Positions 17,867 to 26,487 are shown, counted from the first letter of the stretch. The stretch is 64,000 bases of DNA from an uncultured Lachnospiraceae bacterium (GCA_910579225.1 CAJTTI010000006.1:88254-152253); one strand, 5' to 3'. Translations and numbers: made by a program. The notes: generated by a model not told the origin, from the letters alone.

Positions 17867-18934
17867 ATGAAAATTGTTGTACTTGCAGGCGGTATTAGCA
17901 CAGAACGTGATGTATCGCTTTCCAGCGGAAGAGGAATCTATCAGGCATTGAAGAAGAATGGACATCAAGTTATCCTTCTCGATGTATTTTTAGGTCTTTC
18001 TGTACCGACTGGTCCGCTGGAAGAATTATTTGAACAGGAGATTGACTGGACCGCATCCATTCAGGATGTTGCAGAAAAAGCACCTGATCTGGAAAAGATT
18101 AAAGCACTTCGTCCAAATGCTAAAAGTTTACTGGGGCCCGGAGTTCTTGAACTCTGCAGTCTGTGTGACATGGTATTCCTGGGACTTCATGGAGCCAATG
18201 GTGAAGACGGACGGATTCAGGCACTTTTTGATCTGATGGGAATCCGTTACACCGGAACCGACCATACCAGCAGCGCCCTCTGCATGGATAAGCATATTAC
18301 CAAGCAGATGTTCCACGGACTTGGCATCCCCACCCCGCCTTCTATCACCGTCAAAAAAGGAGAACCTTTCGAACTTCCGAACGAGATTGGTTTTCCATGT
18401 ATGGTCAAAACCTGCTGCGGCGGTTCTTCGGTCGGCGTATACCGGGTGGATGATGTCTTCGGCCTTGAGAATGCTCTGAATAAAGCATTTTCCTATGAGA
18501 ATCAAGTGCTGATCGAACGCTGTATTATTGGCCGGGAATTTTCTGTTGCTGTCATTGACCAGAAAGCACTTCCGGTTATTGAGATTGCACCAATTAGCGG
18601 TTTTTATGATTATAAGAACAAATATCAGGCAGGAAGCACCATTGAAACCTGTCCTGCTGATATCCCGCAGAATCTGTCCGCACGAATACAGCGCCATGCA
18701 GAAGCTGCATGTAACGCTGTTGGAATCAAGGGATATGCCAGAGTAGATTTTATGCTGGATGAGCGTTCAGGAGAAGATTACGCACTGGAAGTTAACACAC
18801 TTCCCGGAATGACGCCTACCAGTCTTCTTCCCCAGGAAGCTTCTGTTCTTGGTTATTCTTATGAAGGACTCTGTGAATGGATCTTGCAGACATCCATGAA
18901 GAAATATGGATTGCCTGCATCCCCTCAGAAGTGA
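17867..18934 (+). CDS. ddl: D-alanine--D-alanine ligase
   Basis: A 355-aa ATP-grasp ligase. Signatures: GGISTERDVSLSSGRGIYQAL at the N-terminus, FLGLHGANGEDGRIQALFDLMG near residue 105, the ATP-binding MVKTCCGGSSVGVYRV, LIERCIIGREFSVAV, and the metal-binding EVNTLPGMTPTSLLPQEA. It makes D-Ala-D-Ala for peptidoglycan precursors. It is followed after 32 bases by murF, which adds the dipeptide, so the pair is functionally matched. GGGGAGG precedes ATG at 17867. The 'GANGEDG' is a variant of the commoner H-GxxGEDG motif but keeps the key Glu-Asp. Confidence 0.95.
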   Translation: MKIVVLAGGISTERDVSLSSGRGIYQALKKNGHQVILLDVFLGLSVPTGPLEELFEQEIDWTASIQDVAEKAPDLEKIKALRPNAKSLLGPGVLELCSLCDMVFLGLHGANGEDGRIQALFDLMGIRYTGTDHTSSALCMDKHITKQMFHGLGIPTPPSITVKKGEPFELPNEIGFPCMVKTCCGGSSVGVYRVDDVFGLENALNKAFSYENQVLIERCIIGREFSVAVIDQKALPVIEIAPISGFYDYKNKYQAGSTIETCPADIPQNLSARIQRHAEAACNAVGIKGYARVDFMLDERSGEDYALEVNTLPGMTPTSLLPQEASVLGYSYEGLCEWILQTSMKKYGLPASPQK

Positions 18935-18966
18935 CAGTTCCAGAAGATACAGGAGGCAATATAATT

Positions 18967-20328
18967 ATGAAACATTTTACCATCCGGCAATTTATGGATG
19001 CCTGCCGCGGAATCTGGCATGGTCCTCCTGAATTACTGGAGCATCCAATTCAGGGCGTTGTAACCGACAGTCGTCTTGTTAAAGAACATGATCTTTTCGT
19101 AGCAATCGCCGGTGAGCGGGTGGACGGACACCGTTTTATTCCGGGGATCTATGAAAAAGGCGCCCTCTGTGCCCTCAGTCAGCAGAAACTCTCAGAACCG
19201 GCCGGTCCTTACCTGCTTGTTGAAGATACCCTGCAGGCACTGAAGGACGGTGCAGAAGCCTACCGTCAGACTTTGGATATCCCGGTGATTGGCATCACCG
19301 GCAGTGCGGGCAAGACCAGCACCAAAGAGATGATTGCTTCTGTTTTATCGCAAAAATATCAGGTACTTAAAACCCCTGGCAACTATAACAATGAGATTGG
19401 CGTCCCGCTGACACTTTTTATGATTGATACACACCATGAAGCCGCCGTGCTGGAGATGGGGATGAATCATTTCGGCGAAATGCATCGCCTGAGCAAAATG
19501 GTCCGTCCAACTCATTGCGTCTTCACCAATATCGGAGTGGCCCATCTGGAACATCTGGGAAGCAGAAACGGCATCTTAAAAGCTAAAATGGAAATGTTCG
19601 ATTATGCCTCAGAAGATGCTCCTGTATTTGTTAACGGAGATGACGATAAACTGATTGCTTTAAAAGACCGGGCGGTCACCTTCGGACAGAAATCTTCCAA
19701 TCAGATATGGGCAGATCAGGTGGAAAACCTGGGACTTGACGGAATCCGCTGTCTGCTCCATGCCGAAAGGACAAAAACGGAAGTCACCATACCTCTTCCT
19801 GGCATCCATATGGTCTACAATGCCTGCGCCGGAGTCTGTGTGGGCCTTTCCCTTGGTCTTTCCATGGCTCAGATCAAGGAGGGGATCGAAGCTCTAAAGC
19901 CACTGAGCGGCAGAAGCAATATCCTCCACACACGTCGTTACACCCTGATAGACGACTGCTATAATGCCAACCCGGTATCTATGTGCACCATGTTGGATGT
20001 ACTGGATTATGCACTTACCCGGAAAGTGGCCATACTGGGAGATATGGGAGAACTGGGAGAACAGGCGGAAGCTCTGCACGCCTCTGTCGGAGAACATCTG
20101 AAGGCGCTCCATATAGACGTGATCATCACTATAGGAACCCTCAGCCGCGCGCTTTACGAAGCCGCCAGAACAGCTTCCCCCCATGCCTTATGCTGGCATT
20201 ACGAAGACCTGAATCAGTTTCTCTCTGAAGCGGAGCTTCTTCTGAAAGACGGCGATGCGATTCTTGTCAAAGCATCCCACTACATGCAGTTTGAGCAAAT
20301 CGTAACCGCACTGTCCTGCAAGAACTGA
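18967..20328 (+). CDS. murF: UDP-MurNAc-tripeptide--D-alanyl-D-alanine ligase
   Basis: A 453-aa Mur ligase. It has the N-terminal UDP-binding domain (GVVTDSRLVKEHDLFVAI), the P-loop GITGSAGKTSTKEMI, GNYNNEIGVPLTLF, then EMGMNHFGEMH, NIGVAHLEHLGS, and DDCYNANPVSM in the last domain, all MurF-type. It adds D-Ala-D-Ala to UDP-MurNAc-tripeptide in the cytoplasm. The frame continues 30 codons upstream into ddl; ATG at 18967 has AGGAGGCAAT in front and starts at the domain, so it is the real start. It is the last gene of the operon, with a terminator 10 bases on. Confidence 0.96.
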   Translation: MKHFTIRQFMDACRGIWHGPPELLEHPIQGVVTDSRLVKEHDLFVAIAGERVDGHRFIPGIYEKGALCALSQQKLSEPAGPYLLVEDTLQALKDGAEAYRQTLDIPVIGITGSAGKTSTKEMIASVLSQKYQVLKTPGNYNNEIGVPLTLFMIDTHHEAAVLEMGMNHFGEMHRLSKMVRPTHCVFTNIGVAHLEHLGSRNGILKAKMEMFDYASEDAPVFVNGDDDKLIALKDRAVTFGQKSSNQIWADQVENLGLDGIRCLLHAERTKTEVTIPLPGIHMVYNACAGVCVGLSLGLSMAQIKEGIEALKPLSGRSNILHTRRYTLIDDCYNANPVSMCTMLDVLDYALTRKVAILGDMGELGEQAEALHASVGEHLKALHIDVIITIGTLSRALYEAARTASPHALCWHYEDLNQFLSEAELLLKDGDAILVKASHYMQFEQIVTALSCKN

Positions 20329-20337
20329 TATTAAAAA

Positions 20338-20380
20338 CAGGAGCGCTTTGTCAAAGCAGCGCTCCTGCCATTTCTTTTTT
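20338..20380 (+). terminator. Terminator after murF
   Basis: CAGGAGCGCT (20338-20347) pairs with AGCGCTCCTG (20358-20367), then TTTCTTTTTT. It overlaps the 3' end of the convergent carD gene. Confidence 0.85.
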
Positions 20381-20887
20381 CTTCCCTTTGTTTTCCATAT
20401 ATTGAATCATAAACGGTTCCATTTCTGCTTTATTCTTCCCCATAACAAAGGCAAGTTCCCCATACAGAGCATCCTCTGCCATCTTTAGATACCGTTCATC
20501 TGTCGCTCCCATTTTCTTTCCCTGGGCTGTCCTTAACTGCTTTCTCTGATACAGCGTCTTGATCACTGCCACCCACTGACGATAATCGCAGGAATTCACT
20601 GCCTGTTTGTAATGGTCTTCTCTGAGCTTCTCATTTGTAACCCTGATCTCAGGAATACCCGGAATCTCATCCAGCAATGCCCATGCTTCCTGTTCTGTAA
20701 TCACCCGTCTGGCGTTAGCATCTTCCTTGTCCACCGGAAAATATACCCGATTCCCCTTGATATTCAACGGTGCCAACACATAATACAGTCTCTTTTTGTC
20801 AGCTCCGGCAATATTCAGATGTGTGATATCTTCTATTCTGCATATCCCGCTGCGGCCATAGATAATATATTCGCCCTTCTGATACAT
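20351..20887 (-). CDS. CarD-family transcriptional regulator
   Basis: A 178-aa CarD/CdnL-like protein. The N-terminal Tudor-like RNA polymerase-interacting domain is clear: MYQKGEYIIYGRSGICRIEDI, YYVLAPLNIKGNRVYFPVD. A helical C-terminal part follows (WVAVIKTLYQRKQLRTAQGKK, then MAEDALYGELAFVMGKNKAEM). CarD proteins bind the RNA polymerase beta subunit and stabilise open promoter complexes. The frame opens 14 codons earlier, but ATG at 20887 has TAGGAGGG just upstream. A long leader containing a terminator-like hairpin precedes it (see ncRNA entry), suggesting attenuation of carD. Confidence 0.88.
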   Translation of the reverse strand: MYQKGEYIIYGRSGICRIEDITHLNIAGADKKRLYYVLAPLNIKGNRVYFPVDKEDANARRVITEQEAWALLDEIPGIPEIRVTNEKLREDHYKQAVNSCDYRQWVAVIKTLYQRKQLRTAQGKKMGATDERYLKMAEDALYGELAFVMGKNKAEMEPFMIQYMENKGKKKEMAGALL

Positions 20888-20979
20888 AGTTTTCCCTCCT
20901 ATAATAGTCCCGCCTCCACCGTTCCCCAAACCCCCGGGTCTGGAAGAATGTTCTGACGAACTGGTTTTAAATTGTCGTG

Positions 20980-21070
20980 AAAAAAAACCTGCATGTATCT
21001 GTGAACATGCTGGTTTCTTTGTATCTGCTTACCCGCTAGCACTGATTTTTCAGACATTTCCCCCAAATAT
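20980..21070 (-). ncRNA. Terminated leader or small RNA upstream of carD
   Basis: A consensus promoter (21077-21105) would start an RNA near 21070, running leftward. About 60 bases on there is a hairpin (21005-21013 with 20988-20996) followed by eight U (20980-20987), a convincing intrinsic terminator about 90 bases before the carD start. In between, TGCT and AGCA can pair around AGCGGGTA. Such a layout fits an attenuator or riboswitch, or a free small RNA. I could not match the sequence to a named riboswitch class. The remainder of 20888-21223 holds no gene. Confidence 0.55.
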
Positions 21071-21076
21071 ATATTT

Positions 21077-21105
21077 ATTATAACAAATTTTCAAAAATTT
21101 TGTAA
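21077..21105 (-). promoter_or_regulatory. Promoter of carD leader
   Basis: Minus strand: TTACAA (21100-21105), 17-base spacer, TATAAT (21077-21082). Confidence 0.75.
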
Positions 21106-21178
21106 GTCTATTTTTAATTGTTTGAAAATTTTGTGAGTATTAACCAAATATAAAGCCCTAAATTTGTCTGATTTAACC

Positions 21179-21225
21179 AAAAAAGATGAGTCCGGAGGGG
21201 AATAAGTAATTCCCCTTCCGGACTC
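21179..21225 (-). terminator. Terminator after cwlD
   Basis: GAGTCCGGAGGGGAA (21188-21202) pairs with 21210-21225 (one bulged base); on the minus strand TTTTTT follows shortly after (21179-21184). The stem includes the cwlD stop codon region. Confidence 0.88.
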
Positions 21226-21922
21226 ACTCTTCCAGATATGACAAAATTCCCATGGCCACCGCCCAGGCAATCTGGTTCTGGTAGCTGTCCTCCTGCAGTT
21301 TCTTGGCTTCTTCCCAGTTACTCAGGAAACCGCACTCCACAATCACAATAGGTACTTCCGTCTTTTTCAGAAGATAATAGCTCTCATTGGCCTTGGCCTG
21401 CCGATGATTTTCCGGATCCACATAGGAGACAAGTTTTTCCTGAAGAATTTCTGCCAGCTTCTGCCCTTCCTGTGAAGTACCATAGTAAAACACCTGCGCC
21501 CCGTTTACATATTCCTCATGATAGCTGTTTTGATGGATACTGACCACACAGTCAGGCCGCGTCTCATTGATCAGAGCACAGCGGTTTTTCATATCCTGGA
21601 CCTTTTTATTGGATGTCTGCTCCTCATACAATCCTGCATCCGTCTCTCTGGTCATTACCACCGTTATACCCTGCTGTTCCAGGATCTTCTGCACTTTTTT
21701 TGCAATGATCAGATTCAGGTCTTTTTCCAGAGAATCATCTACCCCAATCTTACCTGGGTCATTTCCTCCGTGCCCTGCGTCAATCACAACCGTCCATTCT
21801 CCGGTCTTCGCCTGCACCAGACTGCTGGAAGCCCGTTCCCAGCCTTTTTCTGCGAGAATACATGCACACAGAATCAAAACCACCGACATTATTAATTCCA
21901 GTTTTTTTCTCTCCAAAATCAA
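21224..21922 (-). CDS. cwlD: N-acetylmuramoyl-L-alanine amidase, CwlD-like
   Basis: A 232-aa Amidase_3 protein with an N-terminal membrane anchor or signal (LIMSVVLILCACILAEKGW). The zinc-binding motifs are present: VVIDAGHGGNDPGKIG (His), the Glu of EKDLNLIIAKKVQKIL, VVSIHQNSYHEEYVNG (His), and the catalytic VVECGFLSNWEEAKKL. Size and single catalytic domain fit CwlD, which cleaves the stem peptide from MurNAc so that muramic-delta-lactam can form in spore cortex. A vegetative amidase of the same fold is the alternative. The next gene upstream is a GH18 wall hydrolase. Confidence 0.85.
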   Translation of the reverse strand: MILERKKLELIMSVVLILCACILAEKGWERASSSLVQAKTGEWTVVIDAGHGGNDPGKIGVDDSLEKDLNLIIAKKVQKILEQQGITVVMTRETDAGLYEEQTSNKKVQDMKNRCALINETRPDCVVSIHQNSYHEEYVNGAQVFYYGTSQEGQKLAEILQEKLVSYVDPENHRQAKANESYYLLKKTEVPIVIVECGFLSNWEEAKKLQEDSYQNQIAWAVAMGILSYLEE

Positions 21923-21994
21923 AACCGCCGCATATACTTTCCATTAAGTATATGCGGCAGTCTTTTCTCTGATACCTTTTCTACAGGCCACCTA

Positions 21995-23818
21995 TCAGTT
22001 GACATAACGAAGAATTACATCCCAGACTGCTGTGCGCTCATAGCCAAGACGCCAGGACGCCACACCCGCCAGGTCATACTGTTTGATCAGCTTCAGCTTT
22101 TCCTCGATGGAACGTTCTTCCTCCATCCACATCTGATAAATACTGCCTTCGTATTCCAGTTCAATATAATATTGTCCTGAGGTTTCATCCCACACAGGTT
22201 CAATACTGTTATTTACTGCTTTCTTGGCCGCGCTGTCCATTCCCAGTGCTTCGCTTGTCACCGTTCCATTCTCATCAGTTCTCCAAAATCGGGTATAAAA
22301 CGGTACCGCATTGATAATTTTTTCCTTCGGAACTTCTTCCAATGTCTTTTGAATTCCATTGTCCACGAAGCCAATGGAAGCCACAGAACCTGCGGTTTCC
22401 GAGTTGGCTGGTGTCTCATCATACCCCATGATAATAAGATAATCGGCAAAAACACTCTGTTCCGCACGGTTATAAAACCGATTATACTCTGCCGGCACAT
22501 AATTATCCACAGATAATACAATCCCGTTTAAACGGCACATAATCGAAAGTTCCCTGATAAACTGCAAATACCCTCTCGCACTGTCGCTATTGATATATTC
22601 CATATCCAGATTCAGTCCGTCCAACCCATATTGTATAGCCTGTGCAATCAGGTTATTAACCAATTTCTGGCGGCTGGCTGTTCTGCTGAAAATCTCATAA
22701 TCCAGAATCGTGTCTTTATAAGTAATATCCTCCACCAGTCCCCATACTTCCACGCCATTTTGATGACAATAATTCACATATTCCTGACTTGCCAGAGATT
22801 CAATTCCTCCATCGTTATCCTTCAGCCGAAACCAGGTGGGAGAAACCGTCGTCAAGCCTTTCGTATTCGCCAGCACTTTATAAATATTCTCGTTGGCATC
22901 CATATTAGTCACCTGGTGCCAGGACAAATTAATCTTATAGTCCTTTGAAATATTTGAGTAAACCGGTGCTGTATATTCTGGTTCCTGTATGGCTTCCTGC
23001 GATACGGACGAAATCTGTTTCTTGCTCACATACCCGATGTATCCATCTTTTGTAAGAACTTTCATCCACCCTTCAATCTCTTCCTCTTCTTCAAGCACAT
23101 ACATGAGGCCGCCTTTTTCCACTGAAGTCAACACGGGACTTTTGATCCCTGCCTGATAGCGTACCTGTGCCCTCTTCTGTGCAGTCACCACATCACGGCT
23201 TCCATACTCGTCGATAATATGCACATGATTGGGAGTTTCCCAATATTCGTAAATAAAATTTGTATATTTATTCACAAAGTCCAGAGCCACAAAAATATCA
23301 TTCCCGTCTGCCCGGAGAATTACATAACCCTCGTTCTGCTTTGCCTTGGCCACTGTATAATCACTGCTTCCCACTGCTGCACTGACAAGCTCGGTAGGAA
23401 GTGCATAAAGATAGGTATTCTCAGAAGCATCCCAATAAAATCTGGAATTCAGATACTGGTATACGGTTTCCACATTTAAGTAGACTCTTCCATCCAGAAG
23501 TCTGCCCTTATCCTCCAGCATAGTATCGTTCAAAATGACTGCAATCTCCTGTTCATTTTCCAGATGGAAATATTCATTCAAATCCGCCTGCTCTCTGGAG
23601 GGAGAATATTTATCATAAAGCATCTTTCCAATAATACCTCCGCCGGTAACCAGGATCAGTACCACTGCCACCAGCACCGGGATCATCTGCGGATTACGTC
23701 TTCTCTGTCTTCTCTTTGGGCGCCTTCTTCGTTTTCCTCCGGCGCCCTGAGTCCTCCCTTTTCTTCTCGATTCCCGTTCCTGTCTTTCTTCTATCTCTTC
23801 CTTATCTTCTCTTATCAT
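21995..23818 (-). CDS. GH18-type peptidoglycan hydrolase with SH3 domain, membrane anchored
   Basis: About 607 aa. A very basic cytoplasmic N-terminus (KRRRRPKRRQRRR) precedes one membrane segment (MIPVLVAVVLILVTGGGIIG). Next come a copper-amine-oxidase-N-like stretch (VILNDTMLEDKGRLLDGRVYLNVE), a bacterial SH3 domain (SPVLTSVEKGGLMYVLEEEEE, then WMKVLTKDGYIGYVSKKQI), and a C-terminal GH18 barrel with LDGLNLDMEYIN carrying the DxE catalytic motif. This matches YaaH/SleL-like glucosaminidases of Clostridia. It is predicted to act outside the membrane on the wall or spore cortex. ATG at 23818 follows AGGAGG; the frame extends 33 codons upstream without support. Confidence 0.87.
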   Translation of the reverse strand: MIREDKEEIEERQERESRRKGRTQGAGGKRRRRPKRRQRRRNPQMIPVLVAVVLILVTGGGIIGKMLYDKYSPSREQADLNEYFHLENEQEIAVILNDTMLEDKGRLLDGRVYLNVETVYQYLNSRFYWDASENTYLYALPTELVSAAVGSSDYTVAKAKQNEGYVILRADGNDIFVALDFVNKYTNFIYEYWETPNHVHIIDEYGSRDVVTAQKRAQVRYQAGIKSPVLTSVEKGGLMYVLEEEEEIEGWMKVLTKDGYIGYVSKKQISSVSQEAIQEPEYTAPVYSNISKDYKINLSWHQVTNMDANENIYKVLANTKGLTTVSPTWFRLKDNDGGIESLASQEYVNYCHQNGVEVWGLVEDITYKDTILDYEIFSRTASRQKLVNNLIAQAIQYGLDGLNLDMEYINSDSARGYLQFIRELSIMCRLNGIVLSVDNYVPAEYNRFYNRAEQSVFADYLIIMGYDETPANSETAGSVASIGFVDNGIQKTLEEVPKEKIINAVPFYTRFWRTDENGTVTSEALGMDSAAKKAVNNSIEPVWDETSGQYYIELEYEGSIYQMWMEEERSIEEKLKLIKQYDLAGVASWRLGYERTAVWDVILRYVN

Positions 23819-24280
23819 GAATGTCCTCCTGACTACTTTATCCCTCGTGAAAGGCCCCGACTCTGCATGAATATCATGTCTGTTCCTTCTCTCAGCCCCG
23901 CTCTGCAAAGAACGCAAGCACGGCGCTTATCCTGACTGTTCTTTGCATCGCAATGGTCTGTGTAAGTATTTCCTGAAAATACGCAAATACAATGGGTCTT
24001 CTTTCATTTCTTATATTTCAATCCATTATATCATAAAGCCGCCGTTCTCACCACTATAATCTCAGGGCATAGAGACTTTTCTTTGGTTTCTGTCCTTATC
24101 AGATTTCCCGGCGGCTGCTGTTTTCATTCGCAATATGGGCATATTTTTTCAAAAGAAGGCTCTGTGATATATGACAAACATGCACATACCGCCCGGCTGC
24201 CGCATCCCCCCTTATGCCTTTAAAAACAATTGGAATTTGATCACTGATACTGTGAGAAGAATCAGAAATATAGACTTACA
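23819..24280 (-). other. Long non-coding leader with possible RNA structure
   Basis: No gene is seen in 23819-24435. A minus-strand promoter at 24286-24313 would give the GH18 gene a leader of about 460 bases. Its ends can pair: 24265-24272 with 24012-24019 (8 bp) and 24252-24258 with 24045-24051 (7 bp). A competing 8-bp stem AGCCGCCG joins 24037-24044 and 24109-24116. A GCAT/ATGC hairpin encloses a G6 run near 24217. I could not match any named RNA class. It may be a 6S-like or regulatory RNA, or simply a leader. Confidence 0.35.
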
Positions 24281-24285
24281 ATACT

Positions 24286-24313
24286 ATTATACACAGCATT
24301 CGCCCTTTTTCAA
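24286..24313 (-). promoter_or_regulatory. Minus-strand promoter toward GH18 gene
   Basis: Minus strand: TTGAAA (24308-24313), 16-base spacer, TATAAT (24286-24291). Confidence 0.65.
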
Positions 24314-24367
24314 GCATTTTTCACAAAAATTTCAGAAATTTTTCCTCTAATTCACAAGCTGGCAGGC

Positions 24368-24396
24368 TTTACATATTCCGGATTATTGTTTATACT
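24368..24396 (+). promoter_or_regulatory. Promoter of mecA
   Basis: TTTACA (24368-24373), 17-base spacer, TATACT (24391-24396), about 35 bases before the mecA ATG. Confidence 0.8.
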
Positions 24397-24435
24397 ATAT
24401 TAAACTATAAATATTTCAAAACAGGTTGTGATCGC

Positions 24436-25170
24436 ATGAAAATAGAAAAAATAAATGAAAACAAAATACGTTGTATTCTGACACGCGATGATCTGGAAGT
24501 CCGTCATATTAAACTCAGTGAGATTGCCTATGGCTCAGAGAAAGCCCGTTCGCTGTTTCGGGATATGATGGAGCAGGCTTCCCACCAGTTTGGATTTGAA
24601 GCGGATAATATTCCGCTGATGATCGAGGCGATTCCGATGCCCAATGAATGTATTATTCTTGACATCACAAAAGTGTCAGATCCGGAGGAACTGGACACCA
24701 GATTCTCCCGATTCTCTCAGAGTTCAGGAGATTCCTCCGACAACTCTGTCAGAGACTTTCTCCCTGACGGCGCTGATGAAGTTCTGGATCTGTTCCAGAA
24801 GCTCCTTGAGCACCGTCTAAAAAATACGCCCAAGGAGACTCGTGAAGAACAGGCGGCCACGCTTGCCAGTGAACTGGATATGCGTAAGCTCTACCTTTTC
24901 CATCGCCTGGATTCTATTGTAGAGGCTTCTTCTATATTAAAAGATACTTACCATGGTGAGAACCGGCTCTATAAGAATCCGGATACCGCACAGTACCATC
25001 TGGTTATCACCAAATCCGACCATACGCCGGAGCAATTCAATAAGGTATGTAATATCCTGTCTGAATATGGTTCAAGCAACAAATATTCCGTATCCAATGA
25101 AGCCTACATGAAAGAGCACTATACGCTCCTGATTGATGGTGGTGCACTTCAGCAACTGGCAAAAATCTAG
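24436..25170 (+). CDS. mecA: MecA-like ClpC adaptor protein
   Basis: A 244-aa protein with MecA architecture. The N-terminal substrate-binding domain (MKIEKINENKIRCILTRDDLEVRHIKL, then FRDMMEQASHQFGFEADNIPLMIEAIPM) is joined by a Ser/Asp-rich linker (residues about 95-125) to a C-terminal ClpC-binding domain (MRKLYLFHRLDSIVEASSILKD, YHLVITKSDHTPEQFNKVCNILSEYG). MecA delivers proteins such as ComK to ClpCP in Bacillus; the clostridial targets are not established. It is a single-gene unit with its own promoter and terminator. The start has only a weak purine site (CAGGTTG) in front. Confidence 0.88.
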   Translation: MKIEKINENKIRCILTRDDLEVRHIKLSEIAYGSEKARSLFRDMMEQASHQFGFEADNIPLMIEAIPMPNECIILDITKVSDPEELDTRFSRFSQSSGDSSDNSVRDFLPDGADEVLDLFQKLLEHRLKNTPKETREEQAATLASELDMRKLYLFHRLDSIVEASSILKDTYHGENRLYKNPDTAQYHLVITKSDHTPEQFNKVCNILSEYGSSNKYSVSNEAYMKEHYTLLIDGGALQQLAKI

Positions 25171-25195
25171 CTTCACCCGCCTCATAAACATATCA

Positions 25196-25238
25196 CCCTG
25201 TTTTCTGATCTTAATCCGTTTCAGAAAACAGGGTTTTT
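25196..25238 (+). terminator. Terminator after mecA
   Basis: CCCTGTTTTCTGA (25196-25208) pairs with TCAGAAAACAGGG (25221-25233), followed by TTTTT. Confidence 0.9.
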
Positions 25239-25242
25239 ATTA

Positions 25243-25413
25243 AACACCTGCAGACTCATAAGAAACTCCCCCTACAGCGGAAGTGCGACTTATGATTCTA
25301 TTCTGGAACAACTGGAGCAGCTGGACGACATTGTAAAAACCCCTTATACAGAGGAATTAGAAGAACTTGTAAGGCGTATGAGACGCCTCGATAAACTTGG
25401 CAGCAATTCATAA
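25243..25413 (+). pseudogene. Start-less coding remnant, possibly VWA-protein C-terminus
   Basis: The frame reading NSPYSGSATYDSILEQLEQ and ending LVRRMRRLDKLGSNS before TAA at 25411 has clear protein-like composition but no ATG, GTG or TTG and no ribosome binding site; it even runs in frame back to the mecA stop. The pattern (YxGxATYDxIL, then a helix with LVRRMRRL) resembles the C-terminus of YfbK-type von Willebrand A/DUF3520 proteins. I read it as the end of a deleted gene. The VWA assignment is from memory of the family and is tentative. Confidence 0.45.
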
Positions 25414-25423
25414 AAGTACATTA

Positions 25424-25455
25424 AAAAGGCAGCCGTTTTTCTTTGGCTGCCTTTT
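25424..25455 (-). terminator. Bidirectional terminator
   Basis: AAAAGGCAGCC (25424-25434) pairs with GGCTGCCTTTT (25445-25455), flanked by A and T runs on both sides. It ends the DUF1858 gene on the minus strand and could stop + strand readthrough. Confidence 0.88.
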
Positions 25456-25467
25456 AGCTCATTCACT

Positions 25468-25668
25468 TTATGCTCCAAGAAAATTATTCAGTCTGGCAAC
25501 GAGCACATCCGGATCCATCCCATGAACCAGCGCCGCTTCTTCCAGGCTCTCTGCCTGTGCAGACGGACATCCGATGCAATGCATACCTTCTCTCATTAAA
25601 ATCGGAACGATATTCTGATCCATTTTCACCAGATCTGCGATAATCATATCTTTTGAAATTTTAGCCAT
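25468..25668 (-). CDS. DUF1858 CxxC protein
   Basis: A 66-aa protein of the DUF1858 family (hybrid cluster protein-associated redox disulfide type): [34 protein letters not shown], with the Cys-x-x-Cys pair at the start of a helix, and a C-terminal [11 protein letters not shown] helix. The family is common in anaerobes and presumed to take part in thiol or iron-sulfur redox chemistry. The longer frame from 25722 lacks a ribosome binding site; ATG at 25668 follows AGGAGG. It has its own terminator and no functional neighbour. Confidence 0.87.
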   Translation of the reverse strand: MAKISKDMIIADLVKMDQNIVPILMREGMHCIGCPSAQAESLEEAALVHGMDPDVLVARLNNFLGA

Positions 25669-25747
25669 CTTTAGGGTAACCTCCTGTCGTATTTTCAGCC
25701 ATGCGGTTTTTCTCTGCCACATATGACCATATTATAAGCCTATTTAC

Positions 25748-25775
25748 TTGCAAAATCAAGGGAGTATGGTATAAT
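25748..25775 (+). promoter_or_regulatory. Promoter of MerR-family gene
   Basis: TTGCAA (25748-25753), 16-base spacer, TATAAT (25770-25775). Confidence 0.65.
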
Positions 25776-25839
25776 TTAAACAGTTCAACCATAAGCATGG
25801 GGAGAACAAACTGACAATTTCATAGGTGGAGGGATGTAT

Positions 25840-26487
25840 ATGGAATCAAAGCGCTATATGATCTCCGACGCTGCCAAGATGGTAGATGTAGAATCTCATG
25901 TCCTCAGATACTGGGAGGACGAGCTTGAACTGCCTATCGAACGCAACGAGATGGGTCATCGCTGCTATACAGAAGATAACATCCGCATGTTTCATCACAT
26001 TAAGGATCTGAAAGAACAAGGCTATCAGCTAAAAGCGATTAAAGTTCTGGTACCTGAGATGGAGCAGGGTAATGTACCACCGGCAATTGTCCCCGAACCG
26101 GAACCACCTGTCAATGACAAGATGGAACAGTTTCAGATGATTCTGGGAAAAGTTGTCTCACAGGCGATTCGGGAAAATCAACAGGAGATGGGAAAGGAAC
26201 TCAGCCATCAGGTCTCCACGCAAGTTGTCAAAGAGATGGATTATCTCTTCCGACTTCAGGAAGAACGCGAAGAGACGCACTACAAAAAGCTGGACGAGCT
26301 GATCCGCTCCTCCCAGAAGCAAAGGAAGCTTCTGGCACTTGGAAAAAAGCGGGAGAAAAAAGCAAAGGAACCCAAGATCAAAGAGGCCCAAATCAAGGAG
26401 CCCCGAATAAAAGAAGATAAAAAAAGCGAAGCACCAAAGAAACCATGGTTCTTCGGCACACAACCAAAAAAAGACATAGTCCTCTAG
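25840..26487 (+). CDS. MerR-type HTH protein with coiled-coil tail
   Basis: A 215-aa protein. The N-terminal MerR-type helix-turn-helix (YMISDAAKMVDVESHVLRYWEDELELPIERNEMGHRCYTEDNI) is followed by a Pro-rich linker near residue 85, a helical region (QAIRENQQEMGKELSHQ) and a very basic repetitive tail (AKEPKIKEAQIKEPRIKEDKK). RacA-like chromosome-anchoring proteins and several clostridial regulators share MerR plus coiled coil; no metal or drug ligand site is visible. ATG at 25840 is six bases after GGTGGAGGG; the ATG at 25834 abuts that site and is less likely. A strong terminator overlaps its stop. Confidence 0.85.
   Translation: MESKRYMISDAAKMVDVESHVLRYWEDELELPIERNEMGHRCYTEDNIRMFHHIKDLKEQGYQLKAIKVLVPEMEQGNVPPAIVPEPEPPVNDKMEQFQMILGKVVSQAIRENQQEMGKELSHQVSTQVVKEMDYLFRLQEEREETHYKKLDELIRSSQKQRKLLALGKKREKKAKEPKIKEAQIKEPRIKEDKKSEAPKKPWFFGTQPKKDIVL

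Noticed and set aside
20980..21070. c-di-GMP, c-di-AMP or preQ1 riboswitch before carD
   Set aside because: None of the core sequence signatures I know for these classes is present; only the terminator is convincing.
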